This document shows, in pieces, positions 1 to 10,788 of a stretch of DNA of 64,000 bases (position 1 is its first letter; each line of letters starts with the position of its first letter). The stretch lies in NCBI GenBank assembly GCA_030651575.1, contig JAUSFB010000037.1, positions 1 through 64,000 of the forward strand, in the 5' to 3' direction. A program made the position numbers and the translations under genes. Under the pieces are notes generated by a model that saw only the letters and a program-made list of their open reading frames with translations, searched no databases and had not been told where the DNA came from. Source of the DNA: Phaeospirillum sp. Its GTDB lineage: Bacteria > Pseudomonadota > Alphaproteobacteria > Rhodospirillales > Magnetospirillaceae.

Positions 1-592
1 TGCCGGAGCAGGAGCCGCAAGTCGGGCAGGCGGAGCGCTCGATGGCTTCGCATTCCGCAGCGCTGACTTTGTCGTCCGCCGCGGCGACCATCGCATCCAC
101 CAGATCCAGCCCGATGGTTTTGCCCTGCCAATTTACCTTGCCCGCTTCCATCGGCCCGCCCGAGACGAACACCACCGGAATGTTCAGGCGCATCGCCGCC
201 ATCAGCATGCCCGGCGTGATCTTGTCGCAGTTGGAGATGCACACCAGCGCATCGGCGCAATGCGCATTGACCATGTATTCCACGCTATCGGCGATCAAGT
301 CGCGGCTGGGCAGCGAATACAACATACCGTCATGCCCCATGGCAATGCCGTCGTCGATGGCGATAGTATCGAATTCCTTGGCGATGCCGCCGGCTTTCTC
401 GATTTCGCGCGCCACCAGCTGTCCCATGTCCTTGAGATGCACATGACCGGGCACAAACTGGGTGAATGAATTGGCAATGGCGATGATCGGCTTGCCGAAA
501 TCGGAATCGGTCATGCCGGTAGCGCGCCACAGACCGCGCGCGCCCGACATGTTGCGGCCATGGGTGGAGGTGCGGGAACGATAGGGAGGCAT
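1..592 (-). CDS. ilvD: Dihydroxy-acid dehydratase, N-terminal part (cut by window edge)
   Basis: The enzyme dehydrates 2,3-dihydroxy-acids to 2-keto acids in valine, isoleucine and leucine synthesis and carries an Fe-S cluster. About 197 residues are present, from [20 protein letters not shown] to a CPTCGSCSG segment at the window edge. The family features visible are the early ARGLWRATG segment, the [11 protein letters not shown] segment with a cluster cysteine, and the CPTCGSC motif with two more cysteines. The ATG has an AGAGG ribosome site about nine bases upstream. It starts five bases after the stop of the small coiled-coil gene, so the two are probably co-transcribed. The C-terminal two-thirds lies outside the window. 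Confidence 0.96.
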   Translation of the reverse strand, partial: MPPYRSRTSTHGRNMSGARGLWRATGMTDSDFGKPIIAIANSFTQFVPGHVHLKDMGQLVAREIEKAGGIAKEFDTIAIDDGIAMGHDGMLYSLPSRDLIADSVEYMVNAHCADALVCISNCDKITPGMLMAAMRLNIPVVFVSGGPMEAGKVNWQGKTIGLDLVDAMVAAADDKVSAAECEAIERSACPTCGSCSG

Positions 593-597
593 GGTGT

Positions 598-933
598 CTA
601 ACCTCTGATCTTTTCAGGATGCGCGATGCCCAGGCTCTCGGCCTCGGCGTCGAAGGCCTCGCGATAGAGTGGGAAGGCGCGGGTCTTGGTGACCGTCTCG
701 CCGGTGCGGGAATGGACGTACTGGGCGCGCTCCAGCAACGGATGCGCCGCCTTTTGGGGACAAGTGTCGCCCTCGGCGATCAACGCCTTGATCTGGGCGG
801 TCAAGCCGGCCACATGGCAGGCGTCCACATCGGCATCGGCGTGCAATTCCTCGATCTCGCGGCGCATTTCCTCGATCTCGGCCTTCAACGCCTCGTTCTC
901 GGCCAGTAGTTCTTCCATGTTTAAATCATCCAT
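598..933 (-). CDS. Small coiled-coil protein of unknown function
   Basis: A 111-residue soluble protein that I do not recognise. Residues 1 to about 33 are an acidic heptad-rich helix ([20 protein letters not shown]), which predicts a parallel coiled coil. The C-terminal half has two cysteines and a basic-aromatic stretch ([28 protein letters not shown]). There is no signal peptide or membrane segment. It starts three bases after the HAD stop and ends five bases before ilvD, so it sits inside an apparent operon. Codon usage looks like its neighbours and the placement supports a real gene. Function is unknown. Confidence 0.75.
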   Translation of the reverse strand: MDDLNMEELLAENEALKAEIEEMRREIEELHADADVDACHVAGLTAQIKALIAEGDTCPQKAAHPLLERAQYVHSRTGETVTKTRAFPLYREAFDAEAESLGIAHPEKIRG

Positions 934-936
934 GTC

Positions 937-1617
937 TCACGCTCCCAACAGCGCCGGCAATTCGGCCAAGGTCGTGGTCATCGCGGTCATGCCGCGCGGC
1001 GGACGTTCCGACGATACGCCGGCACGATTGACCCAGACCACATTGAAACCGAAAGCGGCGGCGCCATGAATATCCCAGATATTACCCGATACGAAACACA
1101 CCGATCGCGGATCGACCGAAAAATGGTCCACCGCCAGCTTGTAAACCGCCGGATTGGGTTTGAACACCCCCACATCCTCCACCGAAAGCAGGGCATCCAT
1201 CAACGGACCAATGCCGACCGCCTCGATTCCCGCCGCCAGCATCTTGCGGGTGCCATTGGACAGGACGGCGGTCTTGAGGCCGGCCTTGCGCAACCGCTCC
1301 AGCATGGCTGGAACCTCGGGATAGGAATAGGGCGCCAGCCAAGCATCCATCAGGCGCGACCGCAGCCCCGAATCGCTGATGCCGAACGCGGCCATGGCCT
1401 CGTCCAGAGCCTCGCCGGTCACCAGCCAGAAATCCGCCCCGACAAAGATCTGATTGGGCAACCAGCTGATCTCCAACTGCTTGCGCCGCCACATCTTGAA
1501 CAGCGGCTCGGTCCTGTCGCCCAGATCCGACTGGAATTTCCCGATCAAGGCCCCCAGATCCAACAAGGTTCCGTAGGCATCAAAGACGCAGACCTTGATG
1601 CCGGCGGGCAGGGTCAC
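937..1617 (-). CDS. Haloacid dehalogenase type II (HAD superfamily hydrolase)
   Basis: A cytoplasmic HAD hydrolase, probably acting on 2-haloacids or a related carboxylate. The nucleophile motif is DAYGTLLD, motif II is LSNGT, motif III is the lysine in VFKPNPAVYK, and motif IV is SGNIWDIHGA. This last form is typical of the L-2-haloacid dehalogenase subfamily (SxNxWDxxGA). A GTG start is preferred because its GTGA overlaps the stop of the lytic transglycosylase gene, a usual translational-coupling arrangement. That gives 226 residues, the normal family length. An in-frame ATG exists at 1647 but would lie inside the upstream gene. The substrate cannot be told from sequence. Confidence 0.88.
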   Translation of the reverse strand: MTLPAGIKVCVFDAYGTLLDLGALIGKFQSDLGDRTEPLFKMWRRKQLEISWLPNQIFVGADFWLVTGEALDEAMAAFGISDSGLRSRLMDAWLAPYSYPEVPAMLERLRKAGLKTAVLSNGTRKMLAAGIEAVGIGPLMDALLSVEDVGVFKPNPAVYKLAVDHFSVDPRSVCFVSGNIWDIHGAAAFGFNVVWVNRAGVSSERPPRGMTAMTTTLAELPALLGA

Positions 1618-3608
1618 TGACTTGCCTCTGCGGTCCGACGCGCCCAACGCTTCAAATCGGCCTCCAGGGTGGGGCCGGCCGACTTGCCGAGACGCCGGCG
1701 ATAGACCGCGACGCTCTCCATCACCCGCTGGACATAGTTGCGGGTCTCGTTGAACGGAATCATCTCGATCCAGTCGACCACGTCGATATTAGGCTCGCGC
1801 GGGTCGCCATTTTCCCTGATCCAGCGCCGCGCTCGGCCGGGACCGGCGTTGTAGGAAGCAAGCGCCAGGATGTACGACCCCTCGAAATTGGACATCATGT
1901 CGCCCAAATAGGCCGAACCGAGCCGAATGTTGAAGTCGGGATTATCCAGCTTGTCGGCATGGAATTGAAGCTTCAGCGCCTTGGCGACCCTGGAGGCGGT
2001 GGAGGGCAGCAACTGCATCAGGCCCCGCGCCCCGGCTGGGGATTCCACCTCGGGCATGAAGCCGCTTTCCTGACGGATCAGCGCCAGGACCAAAGCCTTC
2101 TCCGGCGTGCCGTCCTCGGCATTGACGTGGGAGACCGGCCAGCCGGCCTCCACCAGGGTGACACCCTCGCGCTCGGACCGCCGGGCCACGGTCAGCGCCA
2201 GATCGTCACGGCCGTTGCGGGTCGCCAGTTGCGCCACCAAGGCCCGCTCGCCAGGGGTGTGGACGATATCGTTCAACCGGATGAAGAAGGCGCGCAACTG
2301 ATCATCGGCCCCGACCGCCATCAGCAACCGGGTCGCCGCCACAACGTCCCGAGCCTCGAACCGGGCAAGATCCTCCGGCGTCGGGCGTGGGTCTTCCGGC
2401 AAGGGCCAATGGTGATCGCCCAGCCGCGACGCCGCGAGCTGACCGTAATAGGCGGTGGGATAACGCGCCGCCCGCGTGAACCATTCCCGCGCCTTGGGGT
2501 CCTTGGACACATCGAAGGCGCGCCCGGCCCAATAGGCGGCCCGGGCCCGCGACAACGGGTGGCTGGCCCATTCGTGCAGCCGGGTAAAGTGCATCGCCGC
2601 CGTCTCGCGGTCATCGAGAAAGCGCAGCGCGACCCAGCCCGCCAGGAACTCGGCGTCCACATACTGAGTGCCACCGTCCAGACCGTGATCGGCGGCGGTC
2701 TGGTAGGCCCGCGAGACATGCCCCTTTTGCAAGGCTCGGCGCGCCAGGATGGCCCGCTCCTGCCACCACATGTCGGGGCGGATCTTGTTGCGCGACGGAT
2801 GCGACAGCAGATCGATGGCTTCATCGTCCATTTCGTTCTGGCGACGCCAGCGGACCCGCTCGAAAATCAGTCCGGGATCGTCGCGCAGGCTGGACGGAAC
2901 CGCGTTGATCAACGGCTCGGGATTACTCTTGCCATTCACCAAGGCCAGCCGGGCCTGGGCCAGCGACCGGTGACCGGCATCCACCTTCAGGATCATCCGC
3001 TGGGCCGAGGTTTCCTGACGATCCCACAGCAGACGATCCAGCCGACGCCAATGATCCTCGTAGCGCAGGTACTCACCGAAAAAATTCAGGTACTGCCGCT
3101 CCTGCAGGGCGCCAAAGCTCTGTTTCACCCAGGTGTCGCGCACCACTTTGACCGCCTGCTCGGTCCGGCCGGCGGCGAATAGCGCCCGCGCATACGACAT
3201 GCCGCCATCGGCGGTGGTGGGAGCGTGGTGGTCGAACCAGCCCAGGACCTGAGCCCCGGGAGTCGCGGCGGTGATGGACTCCTCGGCGCGCTTGACCAGC
3301 TGCGTTATCAACGGCCAATCCGGATTGGCGTCGATGAAGGCGGTCAGTTGGGCAAACTCAGCGCCGGAACGCCCCGAGGCATAGGCCATCCAGGTCACCA
3401 GACGCGGCAACGCCTTGTTGTGGGATTGCCGCGCCAGCTTTGCCGCCTCGGCGAAGTGATCCTTCTTGGCGGCCGCCAGCGCCTGACGAGCGACGCCAAG
3501 ATCTCCCAAGGCGCTTTGGGCGCGAACCGGCAGCGGCAAGGCGATCAGCAGCCCGGCGGCGAATACGGCAACGGCGGTAAAAACCTTCACGGGGCGGAAC
3601 CCTGACAT
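1614..3608 (-). CDS. Soluble lytic murein transglycosylase (Slt70-like)
   Basis: A periplasmic enzyme that cleaves peptidoglycan glycan strands with formation of 1,6-anhydromuramic acid. The predicted protein has 664 residues. It has an N-terminal signal peptide (VKVFTAVAVFAAGLLIALPL, then VRAQS), a long alpha-superhelical region, and a C-terminal SLT domain from about residue 500. The catalytic glutamate is E514 in LIRQESGF. It is followed by GARGLMQLLPSTA, ASYNAGPGRARRW and NETRNYVQRV, which are classic SLT motifs. The start at 3608 puts the signal peptide at the N terminus. The longer reading frame would run back into the upstream ABC gene. It lies between an ABC exporter and a HAD gene on the same strand. 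Confidence 0.93.
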   Translation of the reverse strand: MSGFRPVKVFTAVAVFAAGLLIALPLPVRAQSALGDLGVARQALAAAKKDHFAEAAKLARQSHNKALPRLVTWMAYASGRSGAEFAQLTAFIDANPDWPLITQLVKRAEESITAATPGAQVLGWFDHHAPTTADGGMSYARALFAAGRTEQAVKVVRDTWVKQSFGALQERQYLNFFGEYLRYEDHWRRLDRLLWDRQETSAQRMILKVDAGHRSLAQARLALVNGKSNPEPLINAVPSSLRDDPGLIFERVRWRRQNEMDDEAIDLLSHPSRNKIRPDMWWQERAILARRALQKGHVSRAYQTAADHGLDGGTQYVDAEFLAGWVALRFLDDRETAAMHFTRLHEWASHPLSRARAAYWAGRAFDVSKDPKAREWFTRAARYPTAYYGQLAASRLGDHHWPLPEDPRPTPEDLARFEARDVVAATRLLMAVGADDQLRAFFIRLNDIVHTPGERALVAQLATRNGRDDLALTVARRSEREGVTLVEAGWPVSHVNAEDGTPEKALVLALIRQESGFMPEVESPAGARGLMQLLPSTASRVAKALKLQFHADKLDNPDFNIRLGSAYLGDMMSNFEGSYILALASYNAGPGRARRWIRENGDPREPNIDVVDWIEMIPFNETRNYVQRVMESVAVYRRRLGKSAGPTLEADLKRWARRTAEASQ

Positions 3609-3654
3609 GACATTCAAACCAGCCAAGCATTCTAAAGACTCTCGGTGCCGGCTT

Positions 3655-4353
<699 letters not shown>

Positions 4354-4355
4354 CC

Positions 4356-5489
4356 TCACCCTCCCAACGCTGCGGCCGGCTCGATCCGCAGGGCCAAGCG
4401 GACGCCCAGGCCGCTGGACAGGACGCAGACCAGCATCACCACCACCCCCAGCATGGCGGCATCCTCGGACTGCAACAGAACCCGACGGGGAAAGCTGTCG
4501 GCCACAAGGTTGACAATGGTCAGGCCGATGCCGAACCCGATTCCCCCCATGGCCAACGCCTGCTGCAAGATCAGGCCGACAATGGTGCTATCGGGTGCTC
4601 CGATCAGCTTCAGGGTGGCGATTTCGCGCATCTTGTCCATAGTCATGGTGTAGATGATCAGGGCGATCACCACCGCCGACACCACCATCAGGATGGCGGT
4701 GAACAGTCCGATCTGACGGCGCGCCTTCTCCACCACCGACTGAACCAGAATTCCTTCCTGCTGGGCCTGGGTGGCCGAGCCCAGATGCTTCCAACGGCCG
4801 ATCTCGCGCGCCACGGCGTCCGGGGCGGTGTCGGGATCAAGTCTCGCCACCACCGCGTTGATGGTGTCGGTGGCGGGCGGCGGCGCGCCGCGCGCCTGAT
4901 CGCGGCGATAGGTCGAGGGCTTGGGCAGGAACTGAAGATCCTGGGCATCGCGCAGACTGAGAAACAGCACCGGGTCGCCGCCGGTCGAGACGTGGTGACG
5001 GGTCAGACCGACCACCAGATAGTCGTCGCGGCCCAGACGGATCCGGTCGCCCAGCGCGATGCCGGCACGGACATCAACCACCACCTCGCCATGTCGAATG
5101 GCGATCCCACGGCCTTGGGCGATGGCGGCGGGGCCGCCCAGCCGTCCCGGTTCATACCCCACCACCTGCAACCGCAGGGTCTGACCGCGATAGGCGGTCT
5201 CGACCGTTTGATAGGTGACAGCCCCGGCGCTGGCAACGCCGGGAACCCGCGCCACCATCTCGCGGGTATCGCCCGGCATGCGCGAGGCCTCGGCGAAGGG
5301 GCCGCGCGTGCCCGCCTCCACCACCCACAGATCGGCGGCCGGCGCCCGGACCAACGACAGGGCGTCATCCACCAGACCGCGATAGATGCCGATCATGGAC
5401 AACACCACCCCCAGCAGCAGCGACAACCCCAGACAGGTCAGCAGGAAGCGCCCCAGCTTGTGCCGGATGTCGCGGACGGCGAGATTCAT
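4356..5489 (-). CDS. ABC transporter permease (FtsX/MacB-PCD family, DevC-like)
   Basis: A 377-residue inner-membrane permease. One membrane helix lies near the N terminus (FLLTCLGLSLLLGVVLSMIG), followed by a large periplasmic domain of about 220 residues. Three more helices lie at the C terminus, at about residues 260-285, 310-330 and 345-370. This four-helix layout with a large periplasmic domain is that of the FtsX/MacB permease family. Its ATG overlaps the adaptor stop by four bases, and it overlaps the ATPase gene downstream. It should form a dimer with the ATPase at 3655-4353 and work with the adaptor at 5486-6640. Confidence 0.92.
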   Translation of the reverse strand: MNLAVRDIRHKLGRFLLTCLGLSLLLGVVLSMIGIYRGLVDDALSLVRAPAADLWVVEAGTRGPFAEASRMPGDTREMVARVPGVASAGAVTYQTVETAYRGQTLRLQVVGYEPGRLGGPAAIAQGRGIAIRHGEVVVDVRAGIALGDRIRLGRDDYLVVGLTRHHVSTGGDPVLFLSLRDAQDLQFLPKPSTYRRDQARGAPPPATDTINAVVARLDPDTAPDAVAREIGRWKHLGSATQAQQEGILVQSVVEKARRQIGLFTAILMVVSAVVIALIIYTMTMDKMREIATLKLIGAPDSTIVGLILQQALAMGGIGFGIGLTIVNLVADSFPRRVLLQSEDAAMLGVVVMLVCVLSSGLGVRLALRIEPAAALGG

Positions 5490-6640
5490 GGCGCGGCCTC
5501 GCTCGTGCGCACCGACCGCCCCTCCGCCAACCCGGAGACCAGCCGCGTCACCACTCGGGCTCCCTCGGGCAGATCGCCGGAGACTTCCAGGCGTCCGTCC
5601 TGGGTCCGGTGGGCGAAGGACAGGCGACGACGGACCAGCTTGCCGTCCTCCACCGTCCAGACCAGCCCCTGGCGGCCGTCGAAGCCCTCGATCGCCACCA
5701 CCGGAACCAGCAAAGCGCGGTCCAGCCGGGCGGTATCGATCACGACCTCGGCCTGCTCGCCCAAATGCTGGGGGCAGTCGCGGCAGGCGACATAGACCCG
5801 GCGCTCCTCGGTGGTGCGGTCGCTTTCGATATCGATGCGCACGACGCTGCCGGCAAAGCGCGCCGCCGGAGCCGAACGCAGCCGAACCTCGGCGGCCTGC
5901 CCGACCTTGATGCCGCCCGCCAGGGTTTCGTCCACATAGGCGAGAACCCAGACGGTGGCGGGATCGAACAGGGTGAACACCGCTTCGCCGGGTGCGAGAA
6001 CGCTTCCCAGCTCCTTGTTCCGGTACGAGATCTTGCCATCATAGGGCGCCGCCAGGACATGACGGGACAACAGCACCTCGTTCAATTCCAACTGGGCGCG
6101 GGCATCGGCCAAGGTCGCCAGGGCCAGCCCTACCTCGGCATTGGCGGCCTGGGCATCGGCCCCGGCTCCCACCGCCGCGGCATGGGCGTCGCCAAAAGTT
6201 TCCTCGCTGACGGTGCCGGAGGCGACCAGGGACTGACGGCGTTGACTGACCCGCTCCTTCTGCGCCCGATTGGCGGTGGTCTTGGCGACGATGGCGCGGG
6301 CCGAAATCGACTGAGCCATGGCCTTGTCGTACTGGGCGCGCGCCGCCGCTACCTTGGCCCTTTGCTCGCCATCGTCGAGACGGGCGAGGACCGCCCCCTT
6401 GGGCAAGGACTCGCCGGCATCGGCCCGCAGATCGACCAGAGTGCCGGCGACGGCAAAGCCCAGCTTGGACGAAACCTTGGCCTCGATGGTCCCAAGCCCG
6501 TACACCCGAACCGGCACGTCGGTTGACAGCGTCGCGACCTCGACGGCTAACCCCGTGCCGATCTGGCGGACCGCCACGACCAGCGCCAACACCGCCACGA
6601 CGGCGGCGGCTATTGCCTTGGGAGATAGGCGCTTCATCAT
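5486..6640 (-). CDS. Membrane fusion protein / HlyD-family periplasmic adaptor
   Basis: A 384-residue adaptor with one N-terminal membrane anchor (AIAAAVVAVLALVVAVRQIG). Next come the first half of a lipoyl/barrel-sandwich domain, a coiled-coil hairpin rich in alanine and glutamate (about residues 90-165), the second lipoyl half (LAAPYDGKISYRNKELGSVL) and a beta-barrel domain. The start at 6640 is chosen because AAGGA lies six bases upstream and the membrane anchor follows at once. A second ATG directly follows. The longer reading frame would run into the divergent dapA gene. It is the first gene of the export operon. Confidence 0.92.
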   Translation of the reverse strand: MMKRLSPKAIAAAVVAVLALVVAVRQIGTGLAVEVATLSTDVPVRVYGLGTIEAKVSSKLGFAVAGTLVDLRADAGESLPKGAVLARLDDGEQRAKVAAARAQYDKAMAQSISARAIVAKTTANRAQKERVSQRRQSLVASGTVSEETFGDAHAAAVGAGADAQAANAEVGLALATLADARAQLELNEVLLSRHVLAAPYDGKISYRNKELGSVLAPGEAVFTLFDPATVWVLAYVDETLAGGIKVGQAAEVRLRSAPAARFAGSVVRIDIESDRTTEERRVYVACRDCPQHLGEQAEVVIDTARLDRALLVPVVAIEGFDGRQGLVWTVEDGKLVRRRLSFAHRTQDGRLEVSGDLPEGARVVTRLVSGLAEGRSVRTSEAAP

Positions 6641-6814
6641 CCGGCGTCCTTGGAATGAGGGCGAAAAATTCATCTTAGGCACATCTAATATAAAACGCCA
6701 CCCCATCCCCGTCACGGCAGGGTCGCGGAAAATGGCTCCGTTGTGGTCGTGACAGTACGAGAAATCCGAGTTAATGTCCGGTCTCTTCCGAAAACCGCAT
6801 TCTGGATGACCGTC

Positions 6815-7687
6815 ATGTTCAAGGGATCGATCACCGCCCTCATCACACCTTTCCACAATGGAAACGTGAACGAGAAGGCGTACCAGGACCTGGTCGCCTG
6901 GCAGATCGCCGAGGGCACCCATGCCGTGGTGCCGTGCGGCACCACCGGCGAGTCCCCCACCCTGTCCCACGCCGAGCATCAGCGCGTGGTCGAGCTATGC
7001 ATCGAGGTCGCCAAGGGCAAGATTCCGGTAATCGCCGGGGCCGGCTCGAACTCGACCGTCGAGGCCGTGGCGCTGGCCAGGCACGCCCAACAAGCCGGCG
7101 CCGACGCCGTGCTGGTCGTGGCCCCCTATTACAACAAGCCCTCCCAGGAAGGCCTGTTCCGCCACTATGAAGCCATCGCCAAGGCGGTGGACCTGCCGAT
7201 CATCGTCTACAACATCCCCGGCCGGTCGGTGGTCGATATCAGCGTCGATACTTTCGTGCGACTGGCGGCCCTGCCCAACATCGTCGGGGTCAAGGACGCC
7301 ACCGGCGATCTGGTCCGGCCGCTGCGCACCCGGATCGCGCTGGGTGCCGGGTTCTGCCAGTTGTCGGGCGACGACGCCACCGCCACCGCCTTCAACGCCC
7401 AGGGCGGCGTTGGCTGTATTTCGGTTGCCTCCAATGTGGCGCCCAAGCTGTGCGCCCAGATGCAAAACTCCTGGGCGGCGGGCGATCTCGTCACCTGCTT
7501 CGCCCTTCGCGACCGGCTGATGCCGCTATTCGACGCCCTGTTCTGCGAGACCAGCCCGGCGCCGGTGAAATACGCGGCCAGCCTGCTCGGCAAGTCCTCG
7601 CCCGAAGTTCGGCTGCCGCTGGTGGAGGCCTCGCCGGCCGCCCGCCTGAAGGTGGAAGCCGCCATGAAGGCGATCGGCCTGATCTGA
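6815..7687 (+). CDS. dapA: 4-hydroxy-tetrahydrodipicolinate synthase
   Basis: Condenses pyruvate with aspartate semialdehyde, the first committed step of lysine and diaminopimelate synthesis. The 290-residue TIM barrel has the family motifs [10 protein letters not shown] (pyruvate/tyrosine network), [21 protein letters not shown] (catalytic tyrosine) and [10 protein letters not shown] (Schiff-base lysine). The start gives [13 protein letters not shown], the usual N terminus of alphaproteobacterial DapA. An in-frame ATG three codons earlier is possible. The stop overlaps the smpB start by one base (TGATG), so the two are translationally coupled. Confidence 0.97.
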   Translation: MFKGSITALITPFHNGNVNEKAYQDLVAWQIAEGTHAVVPCGTTGESPTLSHAEHQRVVELCIEVAKGKIPVIAGAGSNSTVEAVALARHAQQAGADAVLVVAPYYNKPSQEGLFRHYEAIAKAVDLPIIVYNIPGRSVVDISVDTFVRLAALPNIVGVKDATGDLVRPLRTRIALGAGFCQLSGDDATATAFNAQGGVGCISVASNVAPKLCAQMQNSWAAGDLVTCFALRDRLMPLFDALFCETSPAPVKYAASLLGKSSPEVRLPLVEASPAARLKVEAAMKAIGLI

Positions 7688-8154
7688 TGACAACCGTCCT
7701 TCCCGGTCATATCGCGGCGCAAAACCGCCGGGCTCGCCACGATTATTTCATCGTGAGCGAGCTTGAGGCCGGCATCATGCTGATCGGTACCGAGGTCAAA
7801 TCCCTGCGCGCCGGCAAGGGCAACGTCAACGAGGCCTATGCCGGCCCCATGAAGGGCGAACTCTACCTGTTCAACTCTTATATCCCCGAATATCAGTCCA
7901 AGATGCCGTTCCCGCACGAGACGCGGCGGCCGCGCAAGCTGTTGCTGCACAAGCGCGAGATGGCCCGGCTGATGATGGCCATCACCAAGGACGGCATGAC
8001 CCTGGTGCCGCTGGATATTCACTTTGGCAATCGCGGCATCGCCAAGGTTCTGCTGGGCCTCGCCAAGGGCAAGAAAATGCACGACAAGCGCGAAGCCATC
8101 AAGGAACGCGACTGGAATCGCGACAAGGCCCGCCTCATGCGCGACAAGGGCTGA
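7687..8154 (+). CDS. smpB: SsrA-binding protein
   Basis: SmpB binds tmRNA and delivers it to stalled ribosomes for trans-translation. The 155-residue protein matches the family length and pattern: [30 protein letters not shown] and [20 protein letters not shown]. The positively charged tail ([27 protein letters not shown] in part) fits into the decoding centre. The start ATG shares its A with the dapA stop. The dapA-smpB pairing is common in alphaproteobacteria. The gene ends convergently with the sensor kinase downstream. Confidence 0.97.
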   Translation: MTTVLPGHIAAQNRRARHDYFIVSELEAGIMLIGTEVKSLRAGKGNVNEAYAGPMKGELYLFNSYIPEYQSKMPFPHETRRPRKLLLHKREMARLMMAITKDGMTLVPLDIHFGNRGIAKVLLGLAKGKKMHDKREAIKERDWNRDKARLMRDKG

Positions 8155-8193
8155 CTCAGCCCCCCTCGATTCAACAGGCCTTCGAAACCGATA

Positions 8194-10788
8194 TCACTCC
8201 CCGGCTACCTGCAAGGCGGCATCCTCGGCAGGCTGCCGGATCGGCAGGCGGACGCTTACGGAAGTCCCCTTGCCCTTGCCCTTGCCGCTGACGATATCCA
8301 GCGATCCGCCATGAAGATCCACAAAGGCGCGAACCAAGGGAAGCCCCAGGCCGGTTCCCTCGTACCGCCGCGACAGGCCGCCATCCACCTGACGGAACGG
8401 TTCCAGCGCCACCACCACTTCATCGTCGCTCATGCCGATGCCGGTGTCGTGAACCGTGAAGCAAACATCGTCTTCACCCGCCGCCAGCCGAATATCGACC
8501 GTGCCGCCCTTTGGGGTGAACTTGACGGCATTGGAGAGCAGATTGACAAGAATTTGCAAGACCCGTCGCCGGTCGGCCCGGATCATGGGCATCGGCCTGA
8601 CGACACTGGTTTCCAGACGCAACCCGCCGTTCTCGGCCCGATTCTCGACGATACGGATCGCCGCCGCCGTCACCTCTTCGGGATCAATATCGGCGAAATC
8701 GAATTCCATCCGTCCAGCCTCGATCTTGGCGACATCAAGAATATCGGTAATGACTTCCAGCAGATGGCGGCCGGATGACAAGACATCCGTGACGTAACCC
8801 TTGTAGCGCGGGTTGCCAAGCGGGCCGAACATCTCCGCCGCCATCACCTCGGAAAAGCCGATGATGGCGTTAAGCGGGGTCCGCAACTCGTGACTGACAT
8901 TGGCGAGAAACTCGGACTTGGCCCGATTGGCGAGGTCGGCCTGCTCCTTGGCGGCGATCAACTCCTGCCGGACCCGGACATGCTCGGTGATTTCCGCCTT
9001 CAGCGCCTCGGTCCGCTGATGAACGCGGCGTTCTAGGCTTTCATTGACCATGTGCAGCAGCCGCTCCGCCGCGACCCGGCCGGTGATGTCGGCGCCATAC
9101 AGGTTGACGACGCCCGCCCCTGGCAGCGGGATCAGGTAAAGCGACAAGACCCGTTCTCCGACGGTGGCTTCGATCTCCCGCCGCAAGCCGGTCGCCAGAA
9201 CCTCGGCGAAGATGGCGCCCCATTCATCCGGCAGCCTGCCGCCAACCGCCACGTTCCAATGTTCCAACAAACGGGAACTGGCCTGATTGGCGTGAGTCAC
9301 CACGCCAGCGCCGTCGACCCGCAGGACCGGATTTGGATTCTGCGATGGAAACTGGGCAAAAGTGTGGATGGCGGCCTCGGCCTGACTGCGCTCGGTGATA
9401 TCGCGAACCAGCAGCAGTCCGGCGTCGACCTGACGCGCCAACAGGACTTCGAAAATGCGTTGGTCGGCTCCCTCGCCGACGGCGATATATTCCTCGCCGC
9501 GCGTTCGGGCGCGAATGAAGGGCTCCAGCCCCCCGGCTTTTTCGGCGAAACGGAGCATCACCGCATTTTCGGAACTGGGACCATCGGGACCGATGCGGAT
9601 CACCCCCACCCCAATCTCCTCGGTCACCGCCTGCAACAAGACAAGCCGCTCGTTCTCGACCTCCAGCGCCATCTGCTCGGTCAGCAGACGGGTCCGTCTT
9701 TCCTCCTCCGCCGCCAGCGCCGTCCGGGCGCGCTCGATCTCTTGAACCAGATGCTCGGCCGCACCTTCGAGATCGCTGAGTTCATCCCCCCCCACTCCGA
9801 CGCCGGCCGTTCCAAAGACCCGCCGCCCCAGGCTGCCGATACGAGAGCGGGTTTGCCTGATCCGCAAGGTCACATAAACCATGCTCCCGATGAACAAGGA
9901 GCAGGCGACCAGGGCAAGGGCGCCCCGATGCCGCCGTTCAGACTCGATGATCGGTTCCCTCATCACCACGCTGCGGTCCCGCGACAGCATGCTGGTGAAG
10001 ACCACCCCGAACCCCTCCGCGTTTCGCCCGATCAGGTTGGGCGAACTGAGCAGATATCGCGGGGACTGCTCCGCAAGGACCATGCCGGCGGGAACATTTT
10101 TGGGATCCGACGACGTCAGAATTCGGCCGAACTGAGCCTCCGACACCGCCAGGATAAAACCGCGATCGAGATAACTTCCCAGAGTCGCCATCAGAAATGA
10201 AGTGTTGATCTGCGAAAGCAAAACCAAACGCACGTGATCGCCACCGGGAAGATTGGCGGTCGACAGCATCATCGGAACACCGTTCAGCAAGACAACGGCA
10301 GCCTTGTCCATCACCGGCGTCCGCAACAGATTCGCATCGAGTCCGGCCGGAATCGCGGTCCCGTCGACTCGCCATATTCGTCGGGATTGACCGGCTGCAT
10401 CCGTCATGACGACGATGCTGACCGGCGGGAACATCCGCCGGTCGCCGAATTGCGCCAGCCATGGCGGCTCGCCATTGATGATTTGGGGGCTGTCGGCCAT
10501 GCGGGCCGCAGATAACGAGGCGGCATCACCCTGCGCCCCCACGCCTTGCGCCAGCAACACGGCGAAAGTCTGGTGAGCCCGCGACAGACCTTCCACCCGC
10601 AAGGTGTCGCGCGCGGCCTTCTGCTCCAGCCGCAGTTCCAGCTGTTGATCGATGACGTCGACGAGTTCGCGATTATGGATGAAGTCCAGCAGCCACCACA
10701 ACCCGATGTAAAGCAGCACGCCACCCAACAGCAGCCGGGTGGTCAACCGCAACTTGCCAAACCTAAGGCTTGTCCGACTCTCAGCCAT
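8194..10788 (-). CDS. Membrane sensor histidine kinase with PAS-type domains
   Basis: An 864-residue sensor kinase. A first membrane helix (LTTRLLLGGVLLYIGLWWLL) and a second one (ALALVACSLFIGSMVYVTLRI) bracket a large periplasmic sensor region. Then come a coiled-coil segment, two PAS-like regions (one beginning near FAQFPSQNPNPVLRVDGAGVV) and a HisKA domain with the phosphorylated histidine in NVSHELRTPLNAIIGF (about H633). The HATPase domain has N, G1 and G2 boxes (NLLSNAVKFTPKGG, DTGIGM, GTGLGLPLV). There is no receiver domain, and no response-regulator gene lies nearby. The ATG at 10788 is preferred. An upstream ATG at 10860 adds 24 residues but has no visible ribosome site. Confidence 0.9.
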   Translation of the reverse strand: MAESRTSLRFGKLRLTTRLLLGGVLLYIGLWWLLDFIHNRELVDVIDQQLELRLEQKAARDTLRVEGLSRAHQTFAVLLAQGVGAQGDAASLSAARMADSPQIINGEPPWLAQFGDRRMFPPVSIVVMTDAAGQSRRIWRVDGTAIPAGLDANLLRTPVMDKAAVVLLNGVPMMLSTANLPGGDHVRLVLLSQINTSFLMATLGSYLDRGFILAVSEAQFGRILTSSDPKNVPAGMVLAEQSPRYLLSSPNLIGRNAEGFGVVFTSMLSRDRSVVMREPIIESERRHRGALALVACSLFIGSMVYVTLRIRQTRSRIGSLGRRVFGTAGVGVGGDELSDLEGAAEHLVQEIERARTALAAEEERRTRLLTEQMALEVENERLVLLQAVTEEIGVGVIRIGPDGPSSENAVMLRFAEKAGGLEPFIRARTRGEEYIAVGEGADQRIFEVLLARQVDAGLLLVRDITERSQAEAAIHTFAQFPSQNPNPVLRVDGAGVVTHANQASSRLLEHWNVAVGGRLPDEWGAIFAEVLATGLRREIEATVGERVLSLYLIPLPGAGVVNLYGADITGRVAAERLLHMVNESLERRVHQRTEALKAEITEHVRVRQELIAAKEQADLANRAKSEFLANVSHELRTPLNAIIGFSEVMAAEMFGPLGNPRYKGYVTDVLSSGRHLLEVITDILDVAKIEAGRMEFDFADIDPEEVTAAAIRIVENRAENGGLRLETSVVRPMPMIRADRRRVLQILVNLLSNAVKFTPKGGTVDIRLAAGEDDVCFTVHDTGIGMSDDEVVVALEPFRQVDGGLSRRYEGTGLGLPLVRAFVDLHGGSLDIVSGKGKGKGTSVSVRLPIRQPAEDAALQVAGE

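Noticed and set aside
8148-8163. Palindrome GGGCTGAC/TCAGCCC at the smpB stop as a terminator
   Set aside because: The loop is one base or less and no T tract follows on either strand.
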